A stretch of 20,195 bases of DNA, from positions 1 through 20,195 of the forward strand of contig JARFQM010000158.1 in the NCBI GenBank assembly GCA_029287755.1. Direction: 5' to 3'. Source of the DNA: Desulfofustis sp. (GTDB lineage Bacteria > Desulfobacterota > Desulfobulbia > Desulfobulbales > Desulfocapsaceae). This document shows positions 9,101 through 15,309 of the stretch, one piece after another (positions within the stretch are counted from its first letter, which is position 1; the number at the start of each line of letters is the position of its first letter). Made by a program: the position numbers and the translations under genes. The notes under the pieces were generated by a model. The model saw only the letters and a program-made list of their open reading frames with translations, was not told where the DNA came from and searched no databases.

Positions 9101-10069
9101 GAGATAGAGGCCGCCGAGACCGAGATGGTTGCCGAGCAGGCGCCAGAAAAGCAGCAGGCAGAGGAAACCCCGGCCACCGGAAAGAGGATATTTTCTGCTG
9201 AACCATTGGCTGTCGGGGCGCTGCGCGATTACGATGTTGACCTGAAAATCAATGCCACCAATGTGCGGATCCCCAATGGTATCGATATGAGCGGTACCAT
9301 TGCTGTCAGCCTCGATGACGGCCTTCTGCGGGTGGATCCGTTTGATCTCAGTCAGACCAACGGCGGTTCCGGCAAAGGCTATATTGAGCTTGATGGTCGA
9401 AACGATGATGCCGTGCTGGACGTGACTCTGGACTTCAATGATTTTGTCTCCCCCCGATTTGGCGGGCTTTTCAATATCGATGTCGACCTTGACGGCAAGG
9501 GGAAGTCAGTAGCGGATATCATGGGCAGCCTGAACGGCCATTTTGCCGCCGATTTGAAGGATGTGGAGTTGGAAAAATCGTTCATGAGCCAGTTCGGGGC
9601 CGGGTTGCTGTCCAATCTGAACCCCCTGGACAGCGACAAGACGACACTGGAATGCGCCGTAATCCGCTTGGATATCGAGGACGGAATTGCCGACTTCCAT
9701 AGGAAGATTGCGGCCCAGACCAGCGAAGTAACCTGGATGGGGGGAGGGGAGATCAACCTGAAGACCGAGGAGCTGGACGTGGGGATCGCCCCCAAAGCCA
9801 GGGGACCGATAAGCGGGCTCACCAACATAGGTCTGGCCTCGCTGGTCCACGTTGGCGGCACCCTCGCCGAACCGAAGATAGGCATCGATGTGGCCGATGT
9901 CGCCAAAAAATATGTGGGCTACACCGCCTTCGTTGCCACCGGCGGACTTTCGTTTCTGGCCCAGAAACTGGTGGATACGGCCCAGGCCAATATGGATCAG
10001 TGCAAGAGGATACTGGGCGACCTGGAAGAAACCGTGGACGAAGAGGTAAAGACCGAGACGGAAAAGTAG
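6128..10069 (+). CDS. AsmA family protein, long form with internal repeats
   Basis: The 1313-residue product has an N-terminal membrane anchor (residues 5-29) and an AsmA N-domain (IDGEFDVQIGPTLGLAAHEVRFANAEW). Residues about 260-860 are diverged repeats (see repeat entry). An acidic low-complexity linker covers 964-1018. The C-terminal AsmA domain (about 1030-1295) includes ATNVRIPNGIDMSG, SGKGYIELDG, FMSQFGAGLLSNLNPLD and VGGTLAEPKIGIDV, typical of the family. AsmA-like proteins (AsmA, YhdP, TamB relatives) are inner-membrane-anchored periplasmic proteins implicated in phospholipid transport and outer-membrane homeostasis. At 1313 residues it is about twice the length of E. coli AsmA. The start ATG is preceded by GAGGAA. 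It stands alone. Confidence 0.88.
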   Translation: MKLVLKIIGYTFAGVVALVVLAFVALQLISDEQYKKWLTGAAESATGRALAIDGEFDVQIGPTLGLAAHEVRFANAEWGTRKEMVTADRLLVQLQLLPLFKGTLDLTVELDTPDILMETNAQGDGNWVLAIGDEKPAAEEAVQEGEEQGEKGSFKLPVKPFIRNFQISDLVFVFADGTKEKRLEATIETLRLFFEDNDIPFNLVATYQGAPLELTGSLGNIEQWYANETTPVALQGTLNEAALGLEGSAGPMLPEPNAQIDVALNAADISTFAPFAGVELPALQGLDLSLRFRAAEGQLAADNIKLNLNDPRLLLAIQGAVANLTELSGIDVQAEISSEQATELLKGVDLPGHYSLPQTVQLKGAVSGSMEQLAVSDLRLLVKDSGLDISLTGAMENVLDYQGGSADLNVNLESTSIIGAYIGQDIPSFGPVKGLAKLSSSGKALQLESLQLDLQDPALSARIDGSAEKIGRSGEEKFAVSGIDMKAEAATDQLAEILTRAGVEVPVEVPSSVAVKVASSGSLDQLEITDLLATAEDSGVELKLTGTVANIVDQTGVAAQLSGRVDNTETLTRFSGVEVPALGSLHLKSNFSSAEDTYRLDDLELALDGNLIQAKATAAIADLMALTKAAEGAEAYARAGIDVSVDMETGALAEIGTLAGVATIPDLGTLNIQGRLVSSDQSLALEHLDLALSGDEVEAKVKAAVADVMVLAGVAQDRKNFGKAGIDLTLEANTSSIANLLGKVSPGIDLPELGSLELDAHLGSTEASLTLDTLKASLTQDGIETRADVVIADLLKISGIKAVIDGNVDSLSTLSELAKKELPETGPWVAQIKADTESPESPVNVNAQLDGEGTRTVIEALFPDLMAPQTFETQLTIDVESLTRLGALFAAKIPVDKSLKITGKASGKPGDYRLEEFAVREEEGEILANLAYLSPPAGSVERKNISGELTLTDFDFTDFLAAKEETAESEAEQVSGAEEEAVETEIQDVETEIEAAETEMVAEQAPEKQQAEETPATGKRIFSAEPLAVGALRDYDVDLKINATNVRIPNGIDMSGTIAVSLDDGLLRVDPFDLSQTNGGSGKGYIELDGRNDDAVLDVTLDFNDFVSPRFGGLFNIDVDLDGKGKSVADIMGSLNGHFAADLKDVELEKSFMSQFGAGLLSNLNPLDSDKTTLECAVIRLDIEDGIADFHRKIAAQTSEVTWMGGGEINLKTEELDVGIAPKARGPISGLTNIGLASLVHVGGTLAEPKIGIDVADVAKKYVGYTAFVATGGLSFLAQKLVDTAQANMDQCKRILGDLEETVDEEVKTETEK
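6905..8700 (+). repeat. Seven to eight diverged ~75-85-residue repeats inside the AsmA-family protein
   Basis: The repeat unit reads roughly GIDV.ae......a.ll.GvdlP.lGsL.l...l.s....l.l.dL.l.l....i...a.aaiaDl..l. Clear copies begin at IDVALNAAD, GIDVQAEIS, ADLNVNLES, GIDMKAEAA, GVAAQLSGR, AGIDVSVDM and AGIDLTLEA; a weaker eighth begins GIKAVIDGN. Recurrent anchors are GVELPAL, GVDLPG, GVEVPAL, PDLGTL and LPELGSL. The repeats are seen at protein level only; DNA identity between copies is low. In this family such units are expected to extend a beta-groove structure, which is an inference here. Confidence 0.65.
9074..9136 (+). repeat. Three tandem 21-bp repeats in the acidic linker of the AsmA-family gene
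   Basis: Three in-frame 21-bp units begin with GAGAC(C/A)GAGAT at 9074, 9095 and 9116 and encode ETEIQDV, ETEIEAA and ETEMVAE (from residue 983). They lie in the Glu-rich linker (964-1018) between repeat region and C-terminal domain, and probably form a short charged helix. Length variation between strains is likely. Confidence 0.6.
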
Positions 10070-10187
10070 ATTTTACACTCAGACTGGCCGCACCGCCCCG
10101 CGATGACGATGTCGCTCTGCCAAACTCTCGGGGCTTCGAGCCGGACGCCATTCGGGCTCATGGCTGCTTATCGGTGGGATGATTAGC

Positions 10188-10273
10188 GCTGAAAATCGTT
10201 TAAATCAAAGTGACAATGTAGTACTCTTGACCTTTTACATAGAGGGTTAAAGGAAACGATAAAGATTTTCAGC
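10188..10273 (+). promoter_or_regulatory. Long-spaced inverted repeat upstream of the NapC/NirT-type cytochrome gene
   Basis: GCTGAAAATC (10188-10197) and GATTTTCAGC (10264-10273) are perfect 10-bp inverted arms separated by 66 nt. A second inverted pair, ATCGTTT (10195-10201) and AAACGAT (10254-10260), is nested in it. The right arm abuts the ribosome site GGAGGGA (10274-10280). The interval holds TCGTTTAAAT (10196-10205) and AATGTAGTAC (10215-10224), both repeated upstream of the other cytochrome gene. The structure may be an operator or a leader stem. TTGACC at 10227-10232 is a possible -35, but no matching -10 is convincing. Confidence 0.4.
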
Positions 10274-10286
10274 GGAGGGATCAGTT

Positions 10287-11732
10287 TTGGTCAAATTTAC
10301 ACAAATCATCAGGGCTTTCATAAACGGAATTGCACGAAGCAAGCTGTCGCTGGTCGGGGCAACCATGACTACGGCATCTTTCCCGATTCTGCTGGGGGGA
10401 ATTCTGCTCGAATTGTTCGGCTTCATCCACAATCAGTATTTCGGCTTCGTGCTTTACATGTTTGTTGCCCCGGCCTTCATCATCGGGCTCGTGCTGATTT
10501 TTCTGGGACTCTTTTTCTTCAAGGGCAAAGAAGATGTCGGCCTGTTTACCCATGAATATCTCAGCGACAAGCTGTCGGTACCGGAAAACTTCATCAAGCT
10601 CAGGAAGATCATATTCCTGGCCACCAGTCTGACCTTCGTCAATGTGTTCGTGATCATTCTGCTGGCCTATACCGGCTACCACTACACCGAGTCAAACGAG
10701 TTCTGCGGCCAGCTCTGCCACTCGGTCATGGAGCCTGAGTATGCCACCTATATGAAATCCCCCCACAGCAGGGTCAAGTGTGTCGAATGCCATATTGGCT
10801 CGGGCGCCCAGTGGTTCGTCAAATCGAAGTTGTCGGGAACCAGGCAGCTGGTTGCGGTGGTGGCGAAATCGTATGCCACACCGATCGAAACCCCCGTGCA
10901 CGGCCTGCGCCCGGCCCGCGATACCTGCGAGGAGTGCCACCGGCCCGAATTGTTTCATGGAGACAAGCTCTACATCAAGGATAAGTTTCTCTCCGACGAG
11001 AACAATACCCATGTGCAGACGGTCATGCTGCTCAAGGTGGGGTCCGGCGGTTACCAGGGATCGGAGGCCCACGGCATCCACTGGCATGTCGCCGAGGAAA
11101 ACAGGATCACCTACACGCACAGCGACTGGGAACGCGAGGAGATAAGCCAGGTGACGCTCATCAAGCCGGACGGCACCACGGTGGTCTTCGACAAGCACGG
11201 CGGCAATGTACCGCCTGAACAGCAGACCTATACCAGGGAAATGGACTGCATAGACTGCCACAATCGGCCTACCCATGTCTATAAAACGCCGGAAGACGCG
11301 ATCGACGAGAAGCTCCTGCTGGGAGCCATCCCCACCGAACTGCCCTATATCCGGAAAATCGGCTACGAGCTGATCACCAGGGATTACCAAAGCCACGAGG
11401 AGGCGAAAAACAAGATTGCCACCGAACTGCGCGCCTGGTATCGGCTCAAATACCCCAATGTGGTCAACAACAATATGCCGATGCTGGAGAAAGCGGTTTC
11501 AGGCGTGCAGGCGGCATACCTGGAAAATGTCTGGCCCTCCATGAAGATCGGCTGGAACACCTACCGAAGTCTGCGGGGCCACCAGGGCAATTCGGGCTGC
11601 TTCCGCTGCCATGACGACGAGCATGAAACCAGCGCGGGCGAGACCATCTCGATGGACTGCGAGGCCTGCCACATCATTCTGGCCGAAGACGAAGCCAATC
11701 CTCAGATCCTGGAGACTATCCAGGGAATTTAA
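10287..11732 (+). CDS. NapC/NirT-type membrane-anchored multihaem cytochrome c
   Basis: The 481-residue product has three hydrophobic segments (about 22-45, 52-78, 107-130) followed by a periplasmic haem domain. Six haem motifs are visible: CGQLCH (140-145, a CXXXCH form, with a nearby Met148), CVECH (165), CEECH (214), CIDCH (321), CFRCH (438) and CEACH (458). The first two, with YMKSPHSRVKCVECHIGSGA between and after them, match the NapC/NirT signature. These proteins oxidise membrane quinol and pass electrons to periplasmic partners. The multi-span N-terminus and extra haems resemble ImcH-like inner-membrane cytochromes of Geobacter more than tetrahaem NapC (from memory). The start is TTG with GGAGGGA six bases upstream; no better ATG exists. 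It faces the cytochrome-rhodanese gene across a shared terminator. Confidence 0.85.
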   Translation: MVKFTQIIRAFINGIARSKLSLVGATMTTASFPILLGGILLELFGFIHNQYFGFVLYMFVAPAFIIGLVLIFLGLFFFKGKEDVGLFTHEYLSDKLSVPENFIKLRKIIFLATSLTFVNVFVIILLAYTGYHYTESNEFCGQLCHSVMEPEYATYMKSPHSRVKCVECHIGSGAQWFVKSKLSGTRQLVAVVAKSYATPIETPVHGLRPARDTCEECHRPELFHGDKLYIKDKFLSDENNTHVQTVMLLKVGSGGYQGSEAHGIHWHVAEENRITYTHSDWEREEISQVTLIKPDGTTVVFDKHGGNVPPEQQTYTREMDCIDCHNRPTHVYKTPEDAIDEKLLLGAIPTELPYIRKIGYELITRDYQSHEEAKNKIATELRAWYRLKYPNVVNNNMPMLEKAVSGVQAAYLENVWPSMKIGWNTYRSLRGHQGNSGCFRCHDDEHETSAGETISMDCEACHIILAEDEANPQILETIQGI

Positions 11733-11752
11733 CCGGTACTACCCAGCAAAAG

Positions 11753-11787
11753 AAAAAGGCCGACCGGATTATCCGGCCGGCCTTTTT
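11753..11787. terminator. Bidirectional intrinsic terminator between the two cytochrome genes
   Basis: A 15-nt stem with one mismatch (left arm 11753-11767, right arm 11773-11787; ATTAT loop) is bounded by A5 and T5 runs. The T5 serves the plus-strand NapC-type gene; the A5 reads as U5 for the minus-strand cytochrome-rhodanese gene. Confidence 0.9.
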
Positions 11788-11818
11788 GCATTGGCCTAAA
11801 AATTCTTGAGGTTCCGGA

Positions 11819-13942
11819 TCAGTCTTCCCAGTTGATCCAGGATTCGTCGTGCAGCTTCACGTCCGGGTACCCCAGATAACGCAGCATGAACATCGCAGCG
11901 GCTGCCCAGTTGCCGGTATTGCAGGAGACGACGATGGTTTGATTGGGTCTGATGTTTCTTTCGCGCAGCACCCAGAGAAGCTCCTCGGCGCTCTTCAGAT
12001 AGGAGTCGTCCATGAACAGGCCGGGCAGAGGGAACTTCACCGAGCCGGGGATGCTGCCCGGGCGGTCGGCGAGGCCATGGCCCATCAGGCCGGTGGACTG
12101 CTGCATGACCCTGACATCGACGATTTTCATATTGGGATTGTCGAGATTTTCCTTCAGGTACTCGCTATCCACGATAAGGTTTTTCCTGGATTTGATGGCA
12201 AAGGTCTTTTCTTCCCAGTCGGGTTCTTCGTCGGAGATCTCATAATCGGCCAGCTCCCAGGCCATAATCCCGCCGTCGAGAATGGCAATGTTTTCAGCTC
12301 CGGCATAATCGAGGATGCCCAGCAGGAAGCCGGCATCCATGCCCCGCTTGGCGTAGACAACGATATGATCGTCAATGGCGATCCCATATTCCCCGAGTGT
12401 CTCGGCCAGGGTCTCGTCCTCTTCGATGGTCAGGGCGGCATCGGCATAGGGGTCGGTCCTCAAGCCCTCGGTTGCATTCGGATCCAGACTGATGGCGCCG
12501 GGAATGTGACCATGCTCGTAGTCGCTCTCGCTTCTGGCATCGAGGATGACAAGATTGTCGTCATCGAGGTGCTCATTGAGCCATTCGACGGTCACAACCC
12601 GTGCCGCATTGACCCTCGAGCTGTCGATATTGAGCGGCATGACCCGGGCCCGCTTGGGTGGGATCTGGTCGTCGGCCACGGTGACCCCGATGTTTGCCTT
12701 TATCTCGTAGTCGAGCAGGTCGCTCTCATCGAGGAATAAATCGCGCTGGCCATGGCAATTGTTGCAGTTCGCATTCTGCCAGGTACGGCGCTGAATATTG
12801 TGAGGTGAGGCCCGTTTCCAGGTAGAGGCGACATCAAAACGGGGGAAGCCGTCCTCGATATAGTAATCGAACAGCTTGTGATCGACCGGCACATGCCTGA
12901 GGATGACATATTTGTAGTTGTTGCTGGGAATGCGGTCGGGGTTGAAGCCGATTTTCATGCCCTCGAATTCATGATTGTTGATGAAATAGGCGATGCCCTC
13001 CTCATCGGTACCGGTGTGACAGCTGTAACAGTTGACATAGGTCTGTGAATGGCAGACCTGGCACTGAACCTTGTTGTTGTGAATACGGTGGTCACGCACC
13101 GATCCATATTGCAGGTCCTGGTGGCAGTCCTTGCAGTTGGCCGCCTCTTCGAGGTGATAACGGTTCTCCAGGCCTTCCGGGGCGGCGGCATGCATCTCCT
13201 CGGCAGAGTGACAGTCTTCACAGCTCATGTTGTATTCCCGGAGATGGACGTCACCCTGGCCGCGGGCACCGAAGAACTCATTGCCCACCCGGCTGCCGTG
13301 ACAGGCAGTACACTGGTTAACCGGATCCGGCTTGGCGCTGAAGATATGGCCGTTGACGAATCCTTTGCCGGAATATTTCGGTCTGCTGACGTGGCAGCCG
13401 CCGCAGCTTGTGTGACAGGCGGCGCAGTGTCGCTCCCTGCCGTGATCGACTTTTTCCCAGGTGTCCTCGCTGGCCCGCTTTTCCAGGTAGCCTGGAAAGG
13501 TCGACAGGGTCATGTGCAAAGACTGCGGCACGGTTTCAGCCTCTTCATGACATTCACCGCAGGTCTCCTGGGGATTGTTGATCGATGGTTGGGGGTCGAA
13601 CCCTTCGTGGGCGCTTTCTTTGTCGTCGGCGGTGTCGTCGCCGCCGTGACAATCCACACAGGCCAGTTCGCCGTGGGTGGAATCGAGGAAATCCTCAGAG
13701 ACAAGTACTTTTTCCTGCGGCTCCAACGGAGCCACGGCACCGCCTCAGCCGCTGCCGGCCTGCATTGCCGAGGTCTTGGTCTGGGCCTCAGCCAGATTTT
13801 CCTCGAGCAGATCTTCGTCGGTGTGGCAGGTGATACAGGTATCACCGTAGACGGTGCCGCCCAGCAGCAGAGAGAAAAGCGCAGCGCAGAGGATCGGTGT
13901 TACAGTGCGTCTGAGGGATACATGGTGCGTTTCGTGCTTCAT
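11819..13942 (-). CDS. Probable selenocysteine-containing periplasmic 11-haem cytochrome c fused to tandem rhodanese domains (in-frame TGA at 13745-13747)
   Basis: Read through one in-frame TGA, the frame gives 707 residues: signal peptide (about 1-33, ending TVYGD), CITCH at 36-40, Sec66 in the glycine-rich GSG-U-GGAV, then CXXCH motifs starting at 95, 128, 173, 180, 211, 241, 270, 294, 305 and 393, then two rhodanese domains (about 445-565 and 575-707). The second has the active-site loop VVSCNTGNW with C674; the first has Ala (VVYAKRGMD, residue 531) instead, as usual in tandem sulfurtransferases. The upstream part supplies export and the first haem; the downstream part has ten haem sites but no signal peptide, so it makes sense only if joined. 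ATG 13942 follows GAGGAG. Redox partner and substrate are unknown. Geobacter ext clusters also pair rhodanese and cytochrome proteins (ExtH, ExtKL; from memory). Alternatives are a sequencing error, a pseudogene, or reinitiation at GTG 13735 behind GAGG. Confidence 0.8.
13717..13747 (-). promoter_or_regulatory. Candidate bacterial SECIS element with its UGA codon
   Basis: UGA is at 13747-13745. Minus-strand bases 13735-13728 (GTGGCTCC) pair over 8 bp with 13724-13717 (GGAGCCGC; one G-U pair), leaving the loop GUU at 13727-13725. The loop begins 17 nt after the UGA and has G as its first base. The published bacterial SECIS model asks for a short apical loop with G in the first two positions, 16-37 nt after the UGA. 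The fit is seen by hand; folding energy was not computed. Confidence 0.7.
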
Positions 13943-13971
13943 TACAGCTCCTCGCTAGTGTGGTAAATCCA

Positions 13972-14050
13972 TGGTGGTCGTTTAAATAGACGAATGTAGT
14001 ACCATTGCAATCCTGATTTTTCAAGTGATTTTAGCGGGTAACGACCACCA
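13972..14050. promoter_or_regulatory. 11-bp inverted repeat in the divergent intergenic region
   Basis: TGGTGGTCGTT (13972-13982) and AACGACCACCA (14040-14050) are perfect inverted arms 57 nt apart, bracketing the predicted promoter of the cytochrome-rhodanese gene. The right arm runs into a second small hairpin, ACCAC-AGA-GTGGT. This looks like a paired operator for a looping or multimeric regulator; the regulator is not in the window. Confidence 0.45.
13983..14010 (-). promoter_or_regulatory. Possible promoter of the cytochrome-rhodanese gene
   Basis: On the minus strand TTGCAA (14010-14005) and TATTTA (13988-13983) are 16 nt apart, about 40-65 nt upstream of the start ATG. Each matches consensus only partly. 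The element overlaps the TCGTTTAAAT and AATGTAGTAC motifs shared with the NapC-type gene. Confidence 0.35.
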
Positions 14051-14092
14051 CAGAGTGGTATTTGCAATGGGGTTTAAGGGGTGTCGGCCAGC

Positions 14093-14120
14093 TTGCAAAT
14101 TTACCAAAAGCAAGTATAGT
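14093..14120 (+). promoter_or_regulatory. Predicted promoter of the DMT-family transporter gene
   Basis: TTGCAA (14093-14098, 4 of 6) and TATAGT (14115-14120, 5 of 6) are separated by 16 nt. The start would fall near 14127, giving a leader of about 65 nt to ATG 14191. Confidence 0.5.
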
Positions 14121-14190
14121 CGAACAGCTTTCACGCAGGGCTCTGCTCATTCCGCCCGATCACAGAAGACCTATTATTTCGTTGAAGAGT

Positions 14191-15105
14191 ATGAACAGAT
14201 TGCAGGCCAATGGGCTGCTGCTGCTCGCCGCACTCATCTGGGGCTCCACCTTTGTGGTCCAGCAGGTGGGAACCGGCGGCCTAAAAACCATGAGCTTTAC
14301 CGGCATCAGGATGCTGGTCGGCGCCTGCTTCGTGCTGCCTTTTGCCCTGCGTCAATATCGACAGTTCGTCCAGGCAGAGAAGTCCTTCCCTGCTTCCGGC
14401 TGGTTCGGTATCTTCTGCACCGGGGTGGTTTTGTTCACGGCCGCAGCCCTCCAGCAGTACGGTATTTTCCATACCACGGTGACCAATGCGGGCTTCCTGA
14501 CGGCGATCTATGTTCCTCTGGTGCCAGTAATTTCTCTTCTGGTGCTGAAAAGAAATATTCACTGGTCCGCCTGGCCGGCGTCGGTCCTCTGCCTGCTGGG
14601 AACCTACATCATGAGCGGCGCCCAGGCATTGGATCTCAAAGTAGGCGACATCTGGGTTATTGCTTCCAGCTTGTTCTGGGCCTGCCATGTCATCCTGGTG
14701 GGAACCATGGCAGTGAGGACGAGAGCCCCGCTGGTGGTCGCCTGCGGACAGTTTTTTGTCTGCGGGATGTGCGGCACCGTTCTCGGCATCGCCGTCGAGC
14801 AGCCCAGCCTCATCGACCTGCAGTCCGGTCTGTTTGGTATTCTTTATGCGGGTATGCTGTCGACGGGTATTGGTTTTACTCTGCAGGTTGTCGCCCAGCG
14901 CTTTACCCATGAGGCAGATGCGGCGATCATTCTGAGCTCGGAAACCGTATTTGCGGCCCTGGCCGGATTCGTGTTTCTGGGAGAGCGCCTCACCGCACTT
15001 GAATTAGCCGGCGCCTCGCTGATTTTCATCGGTATCATAGCAGTCCAGCTGCTGCCCATGTTGAGAAACAGAGCCCGGCGGCTGTCCCCTGGGAAAGGCG
15101 CTTAA
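14191..15105 (+). CDS. DMT superfamily (EamA/RhaT) transporter
   Basis: The 304-residue protein is almost entirely hydrophobic, with about ten membrane segments in two EamA halves. The first half opens MNRLQANGLLLLAALIWGSTFV, where AALIWGSTF is the family hallmark. The second half opens VGDIWVIASSLFWACHVILVG and ends SSETVFAALAGFVFLGERLTALELAGASLIFIGI, again diagnostic (E in SSETVFA, the GE loop, the LxGASLI helix). Such proteins export or import small metabolites such as amino acids or cofactor precursors; the substrate cannot be predicted. The frame extends to 14062, but the extra 43 residues are non-hydrophobic and lie over the predicted promoter, so ATG 14191 was chosen; its ribosome site (GAAGAG) is weak and close. 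Confidence 0.85.
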   Translation: MNRLQANGLLLLAALIWGSTFVVQQVGTGGLKTMSFTGIRMLVGACFVLPFALRQYRQFVQAEKSFPASGWFGIFCTGVVLFTAAALQQYGIFHTTVTNAGFLTAIYVPLVPVISLLVLKRNIHWSAWPASVLCLLGTYIMSGAQALDLKVGDIWVIASSLFWACHVILVGTMAVRTRAPLVVACGQFFVCGMCGTVLGIAVEQPSLIDLQSGLFGILYAGMLSTGIGFTLQVVAQRFTHEADAAIILSSETVFAALAGFVFLGERLTALELAGASLIFIGIIAVQLLPMLRNRARRLSPGKGA

Positions 15106-15110
15106 ATTGC

Positions 15111-15140
15111 TTGCTTTTTACCCCTGATTCTTTCTATAAA
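15111..15140 (+). promoter_or_regulatory. Possible promoter of upp
   Basis: TTGCTT (15111-15116) and TATAAA (15135-15140, 5 of 6) are 18 nt apart, just after the transporter stop codon. This would leave a leader of about 165 nt before upp. I see no PyrR-type or other recognisable riboregulator in that leader; a T7 run at about 15245-15251 lacks a strong stem before it. Confidence 0.35.
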
Positions 15141-15309
15141 AGAGGGGCGATTTCTCTGTTCTCCCAACTCACACAAATACGTTATTCCGCCCTATGATCA
15201 ACCTGCGTCCGCCTCGCCCAAACCAGCAAGCAGCGCGCGACGTTTCTTTTTTTGCCCATACATTACAGATAGCTACAGGCTTCGGTTCCGGTCTTACCAG
15301 GAGGCTGCC

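Noticed and set aside
11819..13735. A separate 638-residue cytochrome-rhodanese gene starting at GTG 13735 by reinitiation
   Set aside because: GAGG seven bases upstream makes it possible, but the product would lack a signal peptide, and c-type haem attachment requires export. Read-through as Sec explains both halves better.
13049..13966. Plus-strand ORF of 305 codons opposite the cytochrome-rhodanese gene
   Set aside because: It is the antisense shadow of a haem-rich gene; the product has no family features and no ribosome site, while the minus strand has 11 CXXCH motifs.
14025..14912. Plus-strand ORF of 295 codons overlapping the transporter gene in another frame
   Set aside because: The product is not hydrophobic and has no family pattern; the other frame has clear EamA motifs.
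15121..15147. CCCCT ... AGGGG hairpin after the transporter gene as a terminator
   Set aside because: The stem has a four-base bulge and no U tract follows; it overlaps a better promoter candidate for upp.
15190..15260. Possible attenuator in the upp leader (T7 run near 15245)
   Set aside because: Only a 4-5-bp CGTC/GACG stem with a long loop precedes the T run; no PyrR-binding or riboswitch pattern is recognisable.
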